Shown here piece after piece: positions 55,428-62,578 of a stretch of DNA of 64,000 bases. Both the position numbers and the translations under genes were made by a program. The stretch spans positions 1 to 64,000 of the forward strand of contig JACPUV010000003.1 in assembly GCA_016192105.1 (NCBI GenBank), read 5' to 3'. The notes under the pieces were generated by a model. It was given only the letters and a program-made list of their open reading frames with translations. It was not told where the DNA came from and made no database searches. How positions within the stretch are numbered: the stretch's first letter is position 1; every line of letters begins with the position of its first letter. The stretch is from Sphingobacteriales bacterium. Its GTDB lineage: Bacteria > Bacteroidota > Bacteroidia > Chitinophagales > Chitinophagaceae.

Positions 55428-56942
55428 CTAGTAAGCTATACTTTCCAAAACAATCCTCTTCAAATCGCTGATCGCCACCCGTTCCTGCAGCATGCTGTCG
55501 CGGTGACGGATAGTAACCGTCTGATCCTCCTTGCTCTGGTGATCTACGGTTACACAAAAGGGTGTGCCCAATGCATCCATGCGACGGTACCGTTTACCAA
55601 TTGAATCCTTCTCCTCGTAGAAGCAACGAAACTCCCCGCGGCAATCTTTCATGATCTGTTCTGCAATCTCCGGCAACCCGTCTTTCTTGGTCAGCGGCAG
55701 TACAGCCAGTTTGATCGGGGCCAGTTTGGCCGGCAACCGCAATACCACCCGGCTGTCGGGTTTCTCTGCGGTGCCTGCCTCTCCGGCAGGCAGGCTCAGG
55801 TCCTGCTCATCATAGGCATGACTGATCACGGCCAGGAACATACGATCTAAGCCGATCGACGTTTCGATAACATATGGGATATAATTCCCATACGGCTTGC
55901 CCGTGGCGGGATCCACATCATTATCGAAATATTGTTGCTTCTTCTTACTGTATTCCTGGTGCTGCTTCAGGTCAAAATCCGTACGGCTGTGAATACCTTC
56001 CAGCTCTTTGAAACCCATCGGGAATTCAAACTCGATATCACAGGCCGCATCGGCATAGTGAGCCAGTTTTATATGATCATGAAATCGGTATTTTTCAGCC
56101 GGGATACCCAGGCTTTTATGCCATTCGAGCCGGGTGGCTTTCCATCTCTCATACCACTCTTTTTGTGTGCCGGGACGGATAAAGAACTGCATTTCCATTT
56201 GTTCAAATTCGCGCATCCGGAAAATGAACTGGCGGGCCACGATCTCATTCCGGAATGCTTTACCGATCTGGGCAATGCCGAAAGGAATCTTCATCCGGCC
56301 GGTCTTCTGCACATTCAGGAAGTTCACAAAAATACCCTGGGCCGTTTCGGGACGCAGGTACACTTTATTGTCTTCATCATCGCTGGAGACAGTGGAACCA
56401 AATTCGGTGGAGAACATCAGATTGAACTGGCGGATATCCGTCCAGTTGCAAGTGCCACTGATGGCACAGCTTATTTTATGATCTTCTATTAATTTCTTTA
56501 AGCCGGCAAAATCATCCTTCGCCAGCAATTGCTCCATCGAAGCAATGACTTCATCCGCTTTGGTATCCTGGCCCGCAGCTCTAAGCTCGTCACAATATGC
56601 TTCGATAAGGTGATCCACCCGATACCGCTTCTTACTGTCCTTATTATCGATCATCGGGTCATTGAAATTATCCACATGACCGGAAGCTTTCCAGGTAGTG
56701 GGGTGCATAAAGATGGCCGCGTCAATCCCGACAATATTATCCTGCAGCTGGGTCATACTCTTCCACCAGTAATCCCTGATATTCTTTTTCAGTTCACTGC
56801 CCATCTGGCCATAATCATATACCGCCTGGAGACCGTCATAGATCTCGCTGCTGGGAAAAATGAACCCGTATTCCTTACAATGAGAGATGATCGCCTGGAA
56901 CCGGCCCGTTTGCAAAACAGGCTTGTTTGTCTCGTTTGCCAT
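55428..56942 (-). CDS. glyS: Glycyl-tRNA synthetase (homodimeric type)
   Basis: This class II synthetase charges tRNA-Gly. The 504-aa protein is of the dimeric form found in many Bacteroidota. Class II motif 2 appears as FRNEIVARQFIFRMREFEQMEM and motif 3 as ETSIGLDRMFLAV, followed by the C-terminal anticodon-binding domain (APIKLAVLPLTKK). Shortly after motif 3, the residues SLPAGEAGTAEK are encoded by a palindromic repeat. The ATG chosen (MANETNKPVLQTGRF) is the conserved start. A promoter box only seven bases upstream suggests a leaderless message; an earlier start at 57110 overlaps the divergent gene. Confidence 0.96.
   Translation of the reverse strand: MANETNKPVLQTGRFQAIISHCKEYGFIFPSSEIYDGLQAVYDYGQMGSELKKNIRDYWWKSMTQLQDNIVGIDAAIFMHPTTWKASGHVDNFNDPMIDNKDSKKRYRVDHLIEAYCDELRAAGQDTKADEVIASMEQLLAKDDFAGLKKLIEDHKISCAISGTCNWTDIRQFNLMFSTEFGSTVSSDDEDNKVYLRPETAQGIFVNFLNVQKTGRMKIPFGIAQIGKAFRNEIVARQFIFRMREFEQMEMQFFIRPGTQKEWYERWKATRLEWHKSLGIPAEKYRFHDHIKLAHYADAACDIEFEFPMGFKELEGIHSRTDFDLKQHQEYSKKKQQYFDNDVDPATGKPYGNYIPYVIETSIGLDRMFLAVISHAYDEQDLSLPAGEAGTAEKPDSRVVLRLPAKLAPIKLAVLPLTKKDGLPEIAEQIMKDCRGEFRCFYEEKDSIGKRYRRMDALGTPFCVTVDHQSKEDQTVTIRHRDSMLQERVAISDLKRIVLESIAY
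55774..55794. repeat. CCTGCC-type palindromic repeat inside glyS
   Basis: CCTGCCTctCCGGCAGGCAGG forms a short hairpin. It is read in frame as SLPAGEAG on the minus strand. It is related to the palindrome after hypE (38886-38913). Confidence 0.65.
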
Positions 56943-56948
56943 AGGCGG

Positions 56949-56956
56949 CAAAAATA
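56949..56956 (-). promoter_or_regulatory. -7 promoter box of glyS
   Basis: On the minus strand TATTTTTG is an exact TAnnTTTG match. It ends seven bases before the glyS ATG, so the transcript would begin at or next to the start codon. Confidence 0.55.
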
Positions 56957-56984
56957 AGCCCAAAAATTGACTTGCCCTTTTCTT

Positions 56985-56992
56985 TACCTTTG
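56985..56992 (+). promoter_or_regulatory. -7 promoter box of the YHS protein gene
   Basis: TACCTTTG is an exact TAnnTTTG match, 20 bases before the ATG at 57013. Confidence 0.6.
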
Positions 56993-57012
56993 TCCCACGC
57001 AAAAAAAACAAC

Positions 57013-57321
57013 ATGAAAAACACTGCCTTATTTATGGCACTTCCCGCCACCCTGCTGGCTGCCTTTGCCCTTTTTAATACCCCGGGGAAAGAAAGAAGTT
57101 CCTGCTGCATGCAAACACCTGTTTGTTACCCATTGAACAGCGAATGTGGTAGGACACCCGACACCCTGCGCAAGGATCCCATCTGCGGTATGATGGCGGA
57201 TGATACAAAAAAAGACACTGTTCATTATAAGAACAAAGTGTATGCGTTCTGCTCCAAACACTGCAAGCAGGAGTTTGTGAAAGACCCGGAAACTTATATG
57301 CCCAAAAAGAAAGCACAGTAA
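57013..57321 (+). CDS. Secreted YHS-domain protein
   Basis: The 102-aa protein has an N-terminal signal/anchor (NTALFMALPATLLAAFALF) and a cysteine-containing linker (SSCCMQTPVC). Its YHS domain (DPICGMMADDTKKDTVHYKNKVYAFCSKHC) has the metal-type cysteines. YHS domains bind copper or other soft metals, as in copper ATPases and TRASH proteins. A role in envelope metal handling is likely but not shown. Confidence 0.85.
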   Translation: MKNTALFMALPATLLAAFALFNTPGKERSSCCMQTPVCYPLNSECGRTPDTLRKDPICGMMADDTKKDTVHYKNKVYAFCSKHCKQEFVKDPETYMPKKKAQ

Positions 57322-57345
57322 CCACTTTTCGTAAATCCAGGCGCC

Positions 57346-57639
57346 ATGATCTCCGAAGAAAAAATCCGGGAACTGCAGCGCTTACTCAAAAAAGGCGAAC
57401 CGGAAGGAGAGATCAGGGAAAGTTTGAAAAGGCAGGGCTATACCGAAGAAGAGATAGAACAGGTATTTGTGCCGCATCAGTATGATATGCGCAGCTGGTA
57501 CATGATCTTTGGAGTGCTGATCACACTGGCAGGACTGTTTTATTGTAAAACGCCTGGCGGACTGATGGTGCTGCTATTGGGACTTTATTTGCTTTATTCT
57601 TACGATAAAGAGGGAAAACGTATTAAGAAGTTGCCCTGA
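57346..57639 (+). CDS. Small membrane protein, function unknown
   Basis: The 97-aa protein has an N-terminal charged helical part with a UBA/CUE-like look (EIRESLKRQGYTEEEIEQVF), then two close transmembrane helices (MIFGVLITLAGLFYC and GLMVLLLGLYLLYSY). It follows the YHS gene by 24 bases and may be co-transcribed. No family is recognised. Confidence 0.7.
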   Translation: MISEEKIRELQRLLKKGEPEGEIRESLKRQGYTEEEIEQVFVPHQYDMRSWYMIFGVLITLAGLFYCKTPGGLMVLLLGLYLLYSYDKEGKRIKKLP

Positions 57640-57640
57640 A

Positions 57641-57967
57641 TTAAAGCAGTTTCTCATTGTTCTTATGCCGTTGCGCATCCCGCATACTTTTTTTCTCAAA
57701 ATTCTTCTCCAGGGCTTCCGTAAGATTCACCCCGGTCTGGTTGGCCAGGCAGATCAGCACCCATAGCACATCCGCCATTTCATCCCCCGGTTCCCGGTCC
57801 TTATCGGATTCTTTAAAACTCTGGTCCCCGTATGTACGGGCCATGATGCGGGCGAGTTCCCCTACTTCTTCCGTAAGAATCGCCATATTGGTCAGTTCAC
57901 TGAAATAACGGACACCGACAGTTTTGATCCATTCGTCCACCTGTTGCTGGGCCTGTTCAAGGGTCAT
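57641..57967 (-). CDS. MazG-like nucleotide pyrophosphohydrolase
   Basis: The 108-aa protein is of the all-alpha NTP pyrophosphatase type. The metal-binding EExxE..ExxD pattern appears as LTEEVGELARIM and GDEMADVLWVL. It probably cleans up non-canonical nucleotides. It starts at MTLEQAQQQVDEW (57967). It is convergent with the small membrane protein, one base apart. Confidence 0.88.
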   Translation of the reverse strand: MTLEQAQQQVDEWIKTVGVRYFSELTNMAILTEEVGELARIMARTYGDQSFKESDKDREPGDEMADVLWVLICLANQTGVNLTEALEKNFEKKSMRDAQRHKNNEKLL

Positions 57968-58113
57968 AACAAAAATTTTTGAGTAGTAGCTGCAATATAG
58001 CACGATTCTTGCCGTTTAACACTTCCCGCCGGAATCCCGGCGCCCAATCCGCAACCATCCACGCTTAACCACGTGGCCCCCTGGAAACAGTAAACCAATT
58101 CCTTTAAAAGATT

Positions 58114-58464
58114 ATGTATCCCATGATGCAGTCCCTTCACAGGCTACTGGCCCTTGTCTCCCTGTCCCTGTTCATCGGCGCGGTTTCCGCACAGCCGGCT
58201 CCCGATTCCTTTGACAACCCGTTTAAAAAAGAAAGCAAGCCCTATAAAGTACTGACCTCCGGCAAGCAAATCACCATTAAAAGCACAAAAGAAATAAAAA
58301 AGATCATGGTCTGGACAGCCACGGGTCACCGCATTGTGGAGCAAACACAGGTAAATGCCACCAGTTTCACTTTTAATGTATCCGGTTCAAGGGAAAAGAT
58401 CTTCTTTATCATGGTACAGTACGCAGAAGGAAGGCCGGTGACGGAGAAGATCGGGGTGCAGTAA
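58114..58464 (+). CDS. Secreted protein resembling a type A sorting-domain fold
   Basis: The 116-aa protein has a signal peptide (LALVSLSLFIGAVSAQP). Its ~85-residue beta-rich domain (ITIKSTKEIKKIMVWTATGHRIVEQTQV ... IFFIMVQYAEGRPVTEKIGVQ) resembles the C-terminal type A sorting domain of type IX cargo, but stands alone. The function is unknown. Spacers 58004-58113 and 58465-58530 hold nothing recognised. Confidence 0.75.
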   Translation: MYPMMQSLHRLLALVSLSLFIGAVSAQPAPDSFDNPFKKESKPYKVLTSGKQITIKSTKEIKKIMVWTATGHRIVEQTQVNATSFTFNVSGSREKIFFIMVQYAEGRPVTEKIGVQ

Positions 58465-58530
58465 AAGTCTTAAAGCAGGGCGGCCGGGCCACGGGCTTTG
58501 TGCAGCAAGTGGCACACTGATAACCGTCAA

Positions 58531-58983
58531 CTATTCTCTTTCCTTCGTATCCATCACAATCGTAACGGGTCCATCATTCAATAATTCCACTTTCATATCC
58601 GCGCCGAATATACCGGTACTGACGGATTTGCCAAGATCCCTGCTTAATTGAGCGATCATTTTCTCATAGATGGGAACAGCCACGCCGGGTTTACTGGCTT
58701 TTATATAGGAAGGGCGGTTCCCCTTTTTCGTGGAGGCATGCAGGGTAAACTGGCTTACCAGAAGGATATCCCCGCTTTTATCTTTCACCGATTCGTTCAT
58801 CACCCCCGCCGCATCATTAAATATGCGGAGGTTGATGATCTTACCGCTCAGCCACTGAATATCTTCTTCGGTATCCGCATCCTCAATTCCAAGCAGGACC
58901 AGCAGCCCCCACCCGATTTCCGAATGGACCTTCCCTTCAATGGTAACACGGGCCCGGGATACCCTTTGTATCACTGCACGCAT
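58531..58983 (-). CDS. dtd: D-aminoacyl-tRNA deacylase
   Basis: Dtd removes D-amino acids (and glycine from tRNA-Ala). The 150-aa protein has the two active-site motifs, LVSQFTLHA (SQxT) and NDGPVTIVMDT (GP cis-proline), and starts MRAVIQRVSRA. On the minus strand its -7 box TACCTTTG (59002-59009) lies just upstream. Confidence 0.95.
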   Translation of the reverse strand: MRAVIQRVSRARVTIEGKVHSEIGWGLLVLLGIEDADTEEDIQWLSGKIINLRIFNDAAGVMNESVKDKSGDILLVSQFTLHASTKKGNRPSYIKASKPGVAVPIYEKMIAQLSRDLGKSVSTGIFGADMKVELLNDGPVTIVMDTKERE

Positions 58984-59001
58984 AAATTATTGCTTTGCGG
59001 G

Positions 59002-59009
59002 CAAAGGTA
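59002..59009 (-). promoter_or_regulatory. -7 promoter box of dtd
   Basis: On the minus strand TACCTTTG is an exact TAnnTTTG match, 18 bases before the dtd ATG. Confidence 0.6.
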
Positions 59010-59033
59010 TTGAACAATGAGAATTCTTTTATG

Positions 59034-59072
59034 ATGTCAGATGTCAGTTGTCGGGTGTCGGGTGTCAGGGTC
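59034..59072. repeat. GTCAGATGTC/GTCGGGTGTC spacer repeat
   Basis: Imperfect tandem copies of a ~10-base unit (ATGTCAG, TTGTCGG, GTGTCGG, GTGTCAG). They are like the spacer repeats near 3695, 4740, 18395 and 36620. The rest of the gap to the transposon end (59073-59156) shows no gene. Confidence 0.6.
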
Positions 59073-59164
59073 TTCGAATGAATCTTTTAAGTAAATTAAA
59101 GAATGTACCTAAAAGGGTTAATCGGCACCCTGGCTTATTCGCAATGATCAAATTGATTAATTTT

Positions 59165-59190
59165 GGCAGCTATATACGAGTTGGGACAAG
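59165..59190 (+). repeat. Left terminal inverted repeat of the IS1595-like element
   Basis: It begins GGCAGCTATATACGAG and ends TTGGGACAAG, and matches the reverse complement of 60241-60266 at 24 of 26 positions. It is preceded directly by the target repeat TTAATTTT. Confidence 0.88.
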
Positions 59191-59215
59191 GGTTTGTATA
59201 AAAACAGGGTTGTAA

Positions 59216-59356
59216 TTTAGCCCGTGGCATTTACAGCGGTATTGCGATGAATTTGCAGCCCGGTATAACACAAGAGGCATTAAGGATAACGAAAGATTTG
59301 ATTTTGCTTTACAAAACAACGATGGAAGGTTGAAATATCAAGATTTAATCAAGTGA
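59216..59356 (+). pseudogene. IS1595-family transposase, C-terminal remnant
   Basis: A frame open from 59216 to the TGA at 59356 reads ...WHLQRYCDEFAARYNTRG... and ...ERFDFALQNNDGRLKYQDLIK. This is the end of IS1595/ISXO2-type transposases (HLxRYxxEFxxRxNxR). There is no start codon, and the catalytic part that should precede it is missing, since the left inverted repeat lies only 25 bases upstream. The internal deletion removed most of the gene. Confidence 0.85.
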
Positions 59357-59383
59357 GATAGTATAAAAAACGAAAGAATTTGG

Positions 59384-59408
59384 GGCGGATTTATTTTCGC
59401 CTTTTTTT
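59384..59408 (+). terminator. Terminator after the transposase remnant
   Basis: GGCG, a 10-base loop and CGCC are followed by TTTTTTT, 27 bases after the remnant's stop codon. Confidence 0.65.
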
Positions 59409-59426
59409 AATATCAAAAAAAATTGT

Positions 59427-59462
59427 AACTTGCTATTTGCCTCGTTAATCAAATAGCAAGTT
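59427..59462 (+). repeat. 12-bp perfect inverted repeat before the 137-aa gene
   Basis: AACTTGCTATTT and AAATAGCAAGTT enclose a 12-base loop (GCCTCGTTAATC). The second arm ends five bases before the GTG start. It could be an operator or a structured 5' leader; it lacks a U-tract, so it is not a terminator. Confidence 0.7.
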
Positions 59463-59467
59463 AGGTT

Positions 59468-59881
59468 GTGAAAAAAGGAGTTTTAACTACATATTACATT
59501 GATAATGTCCCATACAGTTCTTACATCTTGGGGGATTGCATGACGAGAATTTCAAACGCTGTCAGAGAAAGAGGCCTTGGAGAAAGTATAGATAGCGGAT
59601 TAACTGATGTAACTCCACTAACAGATTATTCTTCTTTGTCAGATGAAGAATTAAATAATAGGTTACCTGAAGTTTTGCACGCTCTTTGTTACATATCATT
59701 CATTGCCTTAAATTCTAAAAAGGCATCGGTAGCCCAGGTATTAGGCGATCATGGATTAATTCATGAGATCGCGCATATTTTGTCAAACGTTGAAAGTTGC
59801 AATAAAAAATCCCTCGGTGAGACGAGGGATTTAATCAAAGCCGTTCAGTTGAAAGCTGTGGGTCTCTATGAACCCGTGTAG
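59468..59881 (+). CDS. Passenger protein of the transposon, function unknown
   Basis: The 137-aa protein starts at GTG (no in-frame ATG before residue 26) and has no signal peptide or membrane helix. It looks like a soluble helical protein (LNNRLPEVLHALCYISFIAL, VAQVLGDHGLIHEIAHILSN). HGLIHEIAH looks loosely like a zinc-binding HExxH, and HEIAH is a real match, but the protein is too short to claim a protease. AT-rich codon use fits transfer. Its last 16 bases overlap the convergent DUF1508 gene, and it also covers that gene's terminator. Confidence 0.6.
   Translation: MKKGVLTTYYIDNVPYSSYILGDCMTRISNAVRERGLGESIDSGLTDVTPLTDYSSLSDEELNNRLPEVLHALCYISFIALNSKKASVAQVLGDHGLIHEIAHILSNVESCNKKSLGETRDLIKAVQLKAVGLYEPV
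59800..59832 (-). terminator. Intrinsic terminator of the DUF1508 gene
   Basis: Read on the minus strand: AAATCCCTCG, loop TCTCAC and CGAGGGATTT followed by TTTATTG. It is a perfect 10-bp stem with a T-run, 34 bases past the DUF1508 stop. It lies inside the convergent 137-aa gene. Confidence 0.85.
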
Positions 59882-60021
59882 CCGTTACGGCGTGCATTCT
59901 CAACACAAGCTGCTCGAGACGAATAGCCCTCTGCCGAGGCTCCAACTATTCTCCCATTACTCGCAACACGTCTCCAACGCCATTCTCCACGAGCATCTGT
60001 GTAAATTTCCCATTTGTCCAT
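59866..60021 (-). CDS. DUF1508 (YegP-like) small protein
   Basis: The 51-aa protein starts MDKWEIYTDARGEWRWRR and ends ENARRNGYTGS. It is one DUF1508 unit: FEIY.D..GE.RWR, then ASNG.I...SEGY.S..A....I...R. The fit is clear although the gene is short. Such proteins are small, basic and of unknown function, common in bacteria and archaea and on mobile elements. It has its own intrinsic terminator downstream. It is the second passenger of the transposon. The 220 bases between its start and the right inverted repeat are very AT-rich and hold only its leader. Confidence 0.88.
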   Translation of the reverse strand: MDKWEIYTDARGEWRWRRVASNGRIVGASAEGYSSRAACVENARRNGYTGS

Positions 60022-60240
60022 TTAAAATGAATTTAGGGGTTAATAAAAATTGTTTACCTAATAAAACTAATATTTTTATTTTGTTTTTGCTAACCTGATA
60101 TAGTATTGTTACTATTTATTATGAGTATATTTACTTGTACATATTGTGTATCAACAAATTAGATACTATTAATATTAGTTTTTTGCTAAAAGATGTTAAT
60201 AACTTATGGGGAATTCAAATAAATGGTCTGATGTAAACAT

Positions 60241-60266
60241 CTTGTCCCAACTGGTATATAGTTGCC
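60241..60266 (-). repeat. Right terminal inverted repeat of the IS1595-like element
   Basis: Begins CTTGTCCCAACTGG and ends TATAGTTGCC, followed directly by the target repeat TTAATTTT (60267-60274). It may give arfB a substitute promoter: TATAGTTG inside the repeat is one mismatch from TAnnTTTG. Confidence 0.88.
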
Positions 60267-60279
60267 TTAATTTTACCAC

Positions 60280-60687
60280 ATGTCCCAATCCCTCCTGCCC
60301 GAAATAATATTCCAGACAACCCGCTCCGGTGGCAAGGGCGGGCAAAATGTCAACAAAGTTGAGACTGCGGTAATTGCTTCCCTTCATATTGCAGATTCTG
60401 CCCTGTTCAGTACACAGCAAAAACAATTGCTGCAGGAAAAACTCAGTAACCGCATTACCACCGAAGGCTACCTGCAGGTAAAAGCGCAGACCCACCGGAC
60501 ACAGCTGGCTAATAAGGAAGAAGCGGTGAAAAAAATACTGGAAATGGTCCGCAAGGCCCTGGAAAAGAAAAAAGCCCGTATTGCCACCCGGGTCAGTAAA
60601 GCAGCAAAGGAGAAAAGACTGGAATCAAAGAAAAGAAAAGCCGGTATAAAGGCTGGCCGGCAAAAATTCCGCCGCGACGATTCCTAA
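60280..60687 (+). CDS. arfB: Peptidyl-tRNA hydrolase ArfB (ribosome rescue)
   Basis: ArfB frees stalled ribosomes without a stop codon by hydrolysing peptidyl-tRNA. The 135-aa protein has the release-factor motif GGQ at residues 20-22 (SGGKGGQNVNKVET) and the basic C-terminal tail (KKARIATRVSKAAKEKRLESKKRKAG) that enters the empty mRNA channel. The start is fixed by MSQSLLPEIIF. The transposon now sits five bases before the ATG, between this gene and its original upstream region. Confidence 0.93.
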   Translation: MSQSLLPEIIFQTTRSGGKGGQNVNKVETAVIASLHIADSALFSTQQKQLLQEKLSNRITTEGYLQVKAQTHRTQLANKEEAVKKILEMVRKALEKKKARIATRVSKAAKEKRLESKKRKAGIKAGRQKFRRDDS

Positions 60688-60726
60688 GCCCGGCGGAATC
60701 CTGTAAATTGTCATTCATTTATCCCC

Positions 60727-61773
60727 TTGCGAAAAAGCCTGTTTATCATATTTGTATTGTTCACTGTTTCCGGTGCCCTTTCCGGGGGACTGGGCGCTTG
60801 TAAAAAAGACCAGAACAGGAAGGGGTTGAAATTGTTAGCCCAGGACATTCCGGAAGGTTTTCCTCAACCCGTTTATACGTTCAATGACAATCCCCTGAGC
60901 CGGGAAGGCTTTGAGCTCGGCCGTAAATTATTCTACGATCCGCGCCTTTCCGCAGATAACCTGCATCCCTGTTCTTCCTGTCATCAGCAAAGCGGGGGTT
61001 TTGGTACTTTCGAGCACGACCGGAGCCATGGGGTGTTTGATTCGCACACCCTGCGCAATGCCCCGGTGCTTTTTAACCTGGCCTGGACTACCTCCTTTCA
61101 TTGGGATGGGGAATTCAGCTCTCTCTCCGAAGAAGCCGCTCATCCCCTGACCGGTTCGCATGAAATGGGAGAGACCTATCAAAATATCATTTCAAAACTG
61201 GAAGCGGATCCTGCCTATCGGGATCAGTTCAGGAAAGTATTCCGCTACCCCTTTATCCGGCCCGAGTTTATCAATAAGGCCCTGGCCCAGTTTACCGGTT
61301 CCATCACTTCAGCGGAGGCTAAATATGATAAGTATAAAAAAGGAATGGCAGCATTTACCCCACAGGAAGAAAATGGCTACCAGCTTTATAAAACAAACTG
61401 CGCCGGTTGTCATCCCGAGCCATTGTTTACGGATTACAGTTACCGGAATATCGGTCTCCCCATTGATAATAACCTGAATGATTACGGGAGAATGCGGGTG
61501 ACCGGCAAATCTGCCGATTCCCTGAAATTTAAAGTACCAACCCTGCGGAATACCTATATCTCTTCCAACTATATGCACGACGGGCGTTTCAACACCCTGC
61601 AGCAATGCATCAATCATTACCGCAATAATGTGCAGCAAAGCCCCAGCCTCGACCCATTATTGATAAACGGAATAACGCTGACCCCGGCCCAGTCAGCGAA
61701 CCTCGTGGTTTTTCTGCGTACCCTGACAGATTCCAGCCTGCTGCGGAACACCCGCTTTTCGAAACCTGATTAG
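60727..61773 (+). CDS. Di-haem cytochrome c peroxidase, lipoprotein
   Basis: The 348-aa protein of the bacterial CcpA/MauG family has two haem c sites, Cys82-Cys85-His86 (CSSCH) and Cys225-Cys228-His229 (CAGCH). Before them is a lipoprotein signal, with lipobox LGAC at Cys25. It probably reduces H2O2 in the periplasm with cytochrome c electrons. The start is TTG at 60727; no ATG is available upstream of the signal peptide. It lies 39 bases after arfB. Confidence 0.92.
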   Translation: MRKSLFIIFVLFTVSGALSGGLGACKKDQNRKGLKLLAQDIPEGFPQPVYTFNDNPLSREGFELGRKLFYDPRLSADNLHPCSSCHQQSGGFGTFEHDRSHGVFDSHTLRNAPVLFNLAWTTSFHWDGEFSSLSEEAAHPLTGSHEMGETYQNIISKLEADPAYRDQFRKVFRYPFIRPEFINKALAQFTGSITSAEAKYDKYKKGMAAFTPQEENGYQLYKTNCAGCHPEPLFTDYSYRNIGLPIDNNLNDYGRMRVTGKSADSLKFKVPTLRNTYISSNYMHDGRFNTLQQCINHYRNNVQQSPSLDPLLINGITLTPAQSANLVVFLRTLTDSSLLRNTRFSKPD

Positions 61774-62414
61774 GTTTTATCCATCACCCTTTTTGATTTC
61801 AGGGCATCGAGCGCATTTTTTTTGGCCTCAATTTCTTTTTCCGTGTTGCGCTGATCTTCCTGGTTATTCTTGAGTTTTTTCTCCAGGTCGGACTGGTCGT
61901 CCTTTAATCCCCTCAGCTTTTTTTCCGCCTTGGAAACAGCCTCTTCCTGGGCAATGATATCCAGTTCCAGGTTTTCAGCCACCACATCCGGTTGCAGCCC
62001 GTTCAGGAAGGATTTGATCTTTTCCACCTGGGCCGCATCAAATGTGGATTTCATATTGTTGCCGTCTTTCTGGATAATCAGGTAGATCACGGATGCCTCG
62101 GATTTCCGGCCCTTGGATTCCACTTTCATAATATAATCCATCGCGTCGGCGCTGATATCCGCAATAAAAGCATTCCTGAAATTGCGGAAGCCCTTATCCT
62201 TGTTAAAAAGCCCTTTCTCTTCTTTGGACTTATACCCCAGTTTTCCCATTCTTTTGATGATCGCGTTCTCCACCGCCTCAGGAGGATAGGGATAATCGAT
62301 CAGGAAAGCGGGTTGCTTTTTTTTGTCATACTCAGTGGTCCCTTCATAAGCCTGTGCGGAAAGGAGAACCTGGAAACCCAGTAATACAACCAGGGATAAG
62401 AATAACTGCTTCAT
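61770..62414 (-). CDS. Secreted protein with C-terminal coiled coil, function unknown
   Basis: The 214-aa protein has a signal peptide (cut after LLSAQA), a ~110-residue globular part (TTEYDKKKQPAFLIDYPYPPEAV ... SEASVIYLIIQKDG) and a long charged coiled coil (about residues 150-205, EEAVSKAEKKLRGLKDDQSDLEKK). It is a periplasmic protein typical of Bacteroidota and unnamed. Its stop overlaps the convergent peroxidase gene by four bases. Confidence 0.8.
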   Translation of the reverse strand: MKQLFLSLVVLLGFQVLLSAQAYEGTTEYDKKKQPAFLIDYPYPPEAVENAIIKRMGKLGYKSKEEKGLFNKDKGFRNFRNAFIADISADAMDYIMKVESKGRKSEASVIYLIIQKDGNNMKSTFDAAQVEKIKSFLNGLQPDVVAENLELDIIAQEEAVSKAEKKLRGLKDDQSDLEKKLKNNQEDQRNTEKEIEAKKNALDALKSKRVMDKT

Positions 62415-62522
62415 AACCGTTAATTTTTATGGATAAAGATACGGCAGGGCGGCAAAGCGTTGCAGCCGTGCTAAATAAAAAATCCGGACGCCCCGGAATT
62501 CGTTTTTTGCCGGGCTAACAAT

Positions 62523-62530
62523 TACTTTTG
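62523..62530 (+). promoter_or_regulatory. -7 promoter box of the flippase gene
   Basis: TACTTTTG is an exact TAnnTTTG match, 48 bases before the flippase start. Confidence 0.55.
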
Positions 62531-62578
62531 TCCGGATAACCCCGGCGGGGGACTTCTACTTATAAAATCTTCCATTCG

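Larger units (their letters stand above)
59165..60266 (+). mobile_element. IS1595-like non-autonomous transposon with two passenger genes
   Basis: The element is bounded by inverted repeats: 59165-59190 (GGCAGCTATATAC...) and 60241-60266 (reverse complement GGCAACTATATAC...), 26 bases with two mismatches, sharing AGTTGGGACAAG. It is flanked by an exact 8-bp direct repeat TTAATTTT (59157-59164 and 60267-60274), a target-site duplication. Inside are the 3' end of an IS1595-type transposase gene, a terminator, a 137-aa gene and a DUF1508 gene, all more AT-rich than the neighbourhood. The 5' part of the transposase is gone, so it would need a transposase in trans. It inserted 5 bases before the arfB start. 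IS1595 members often carry passenger genes and make 8-bp duplications. Confidence 0.88.

Noticed and set aside
59468..59881. Zinc protease reading of the 137-aa protein from HEIAH
   Set aside because: The match to HExxH is short, and no third ligand or protease fold can be seen in so small a protein.
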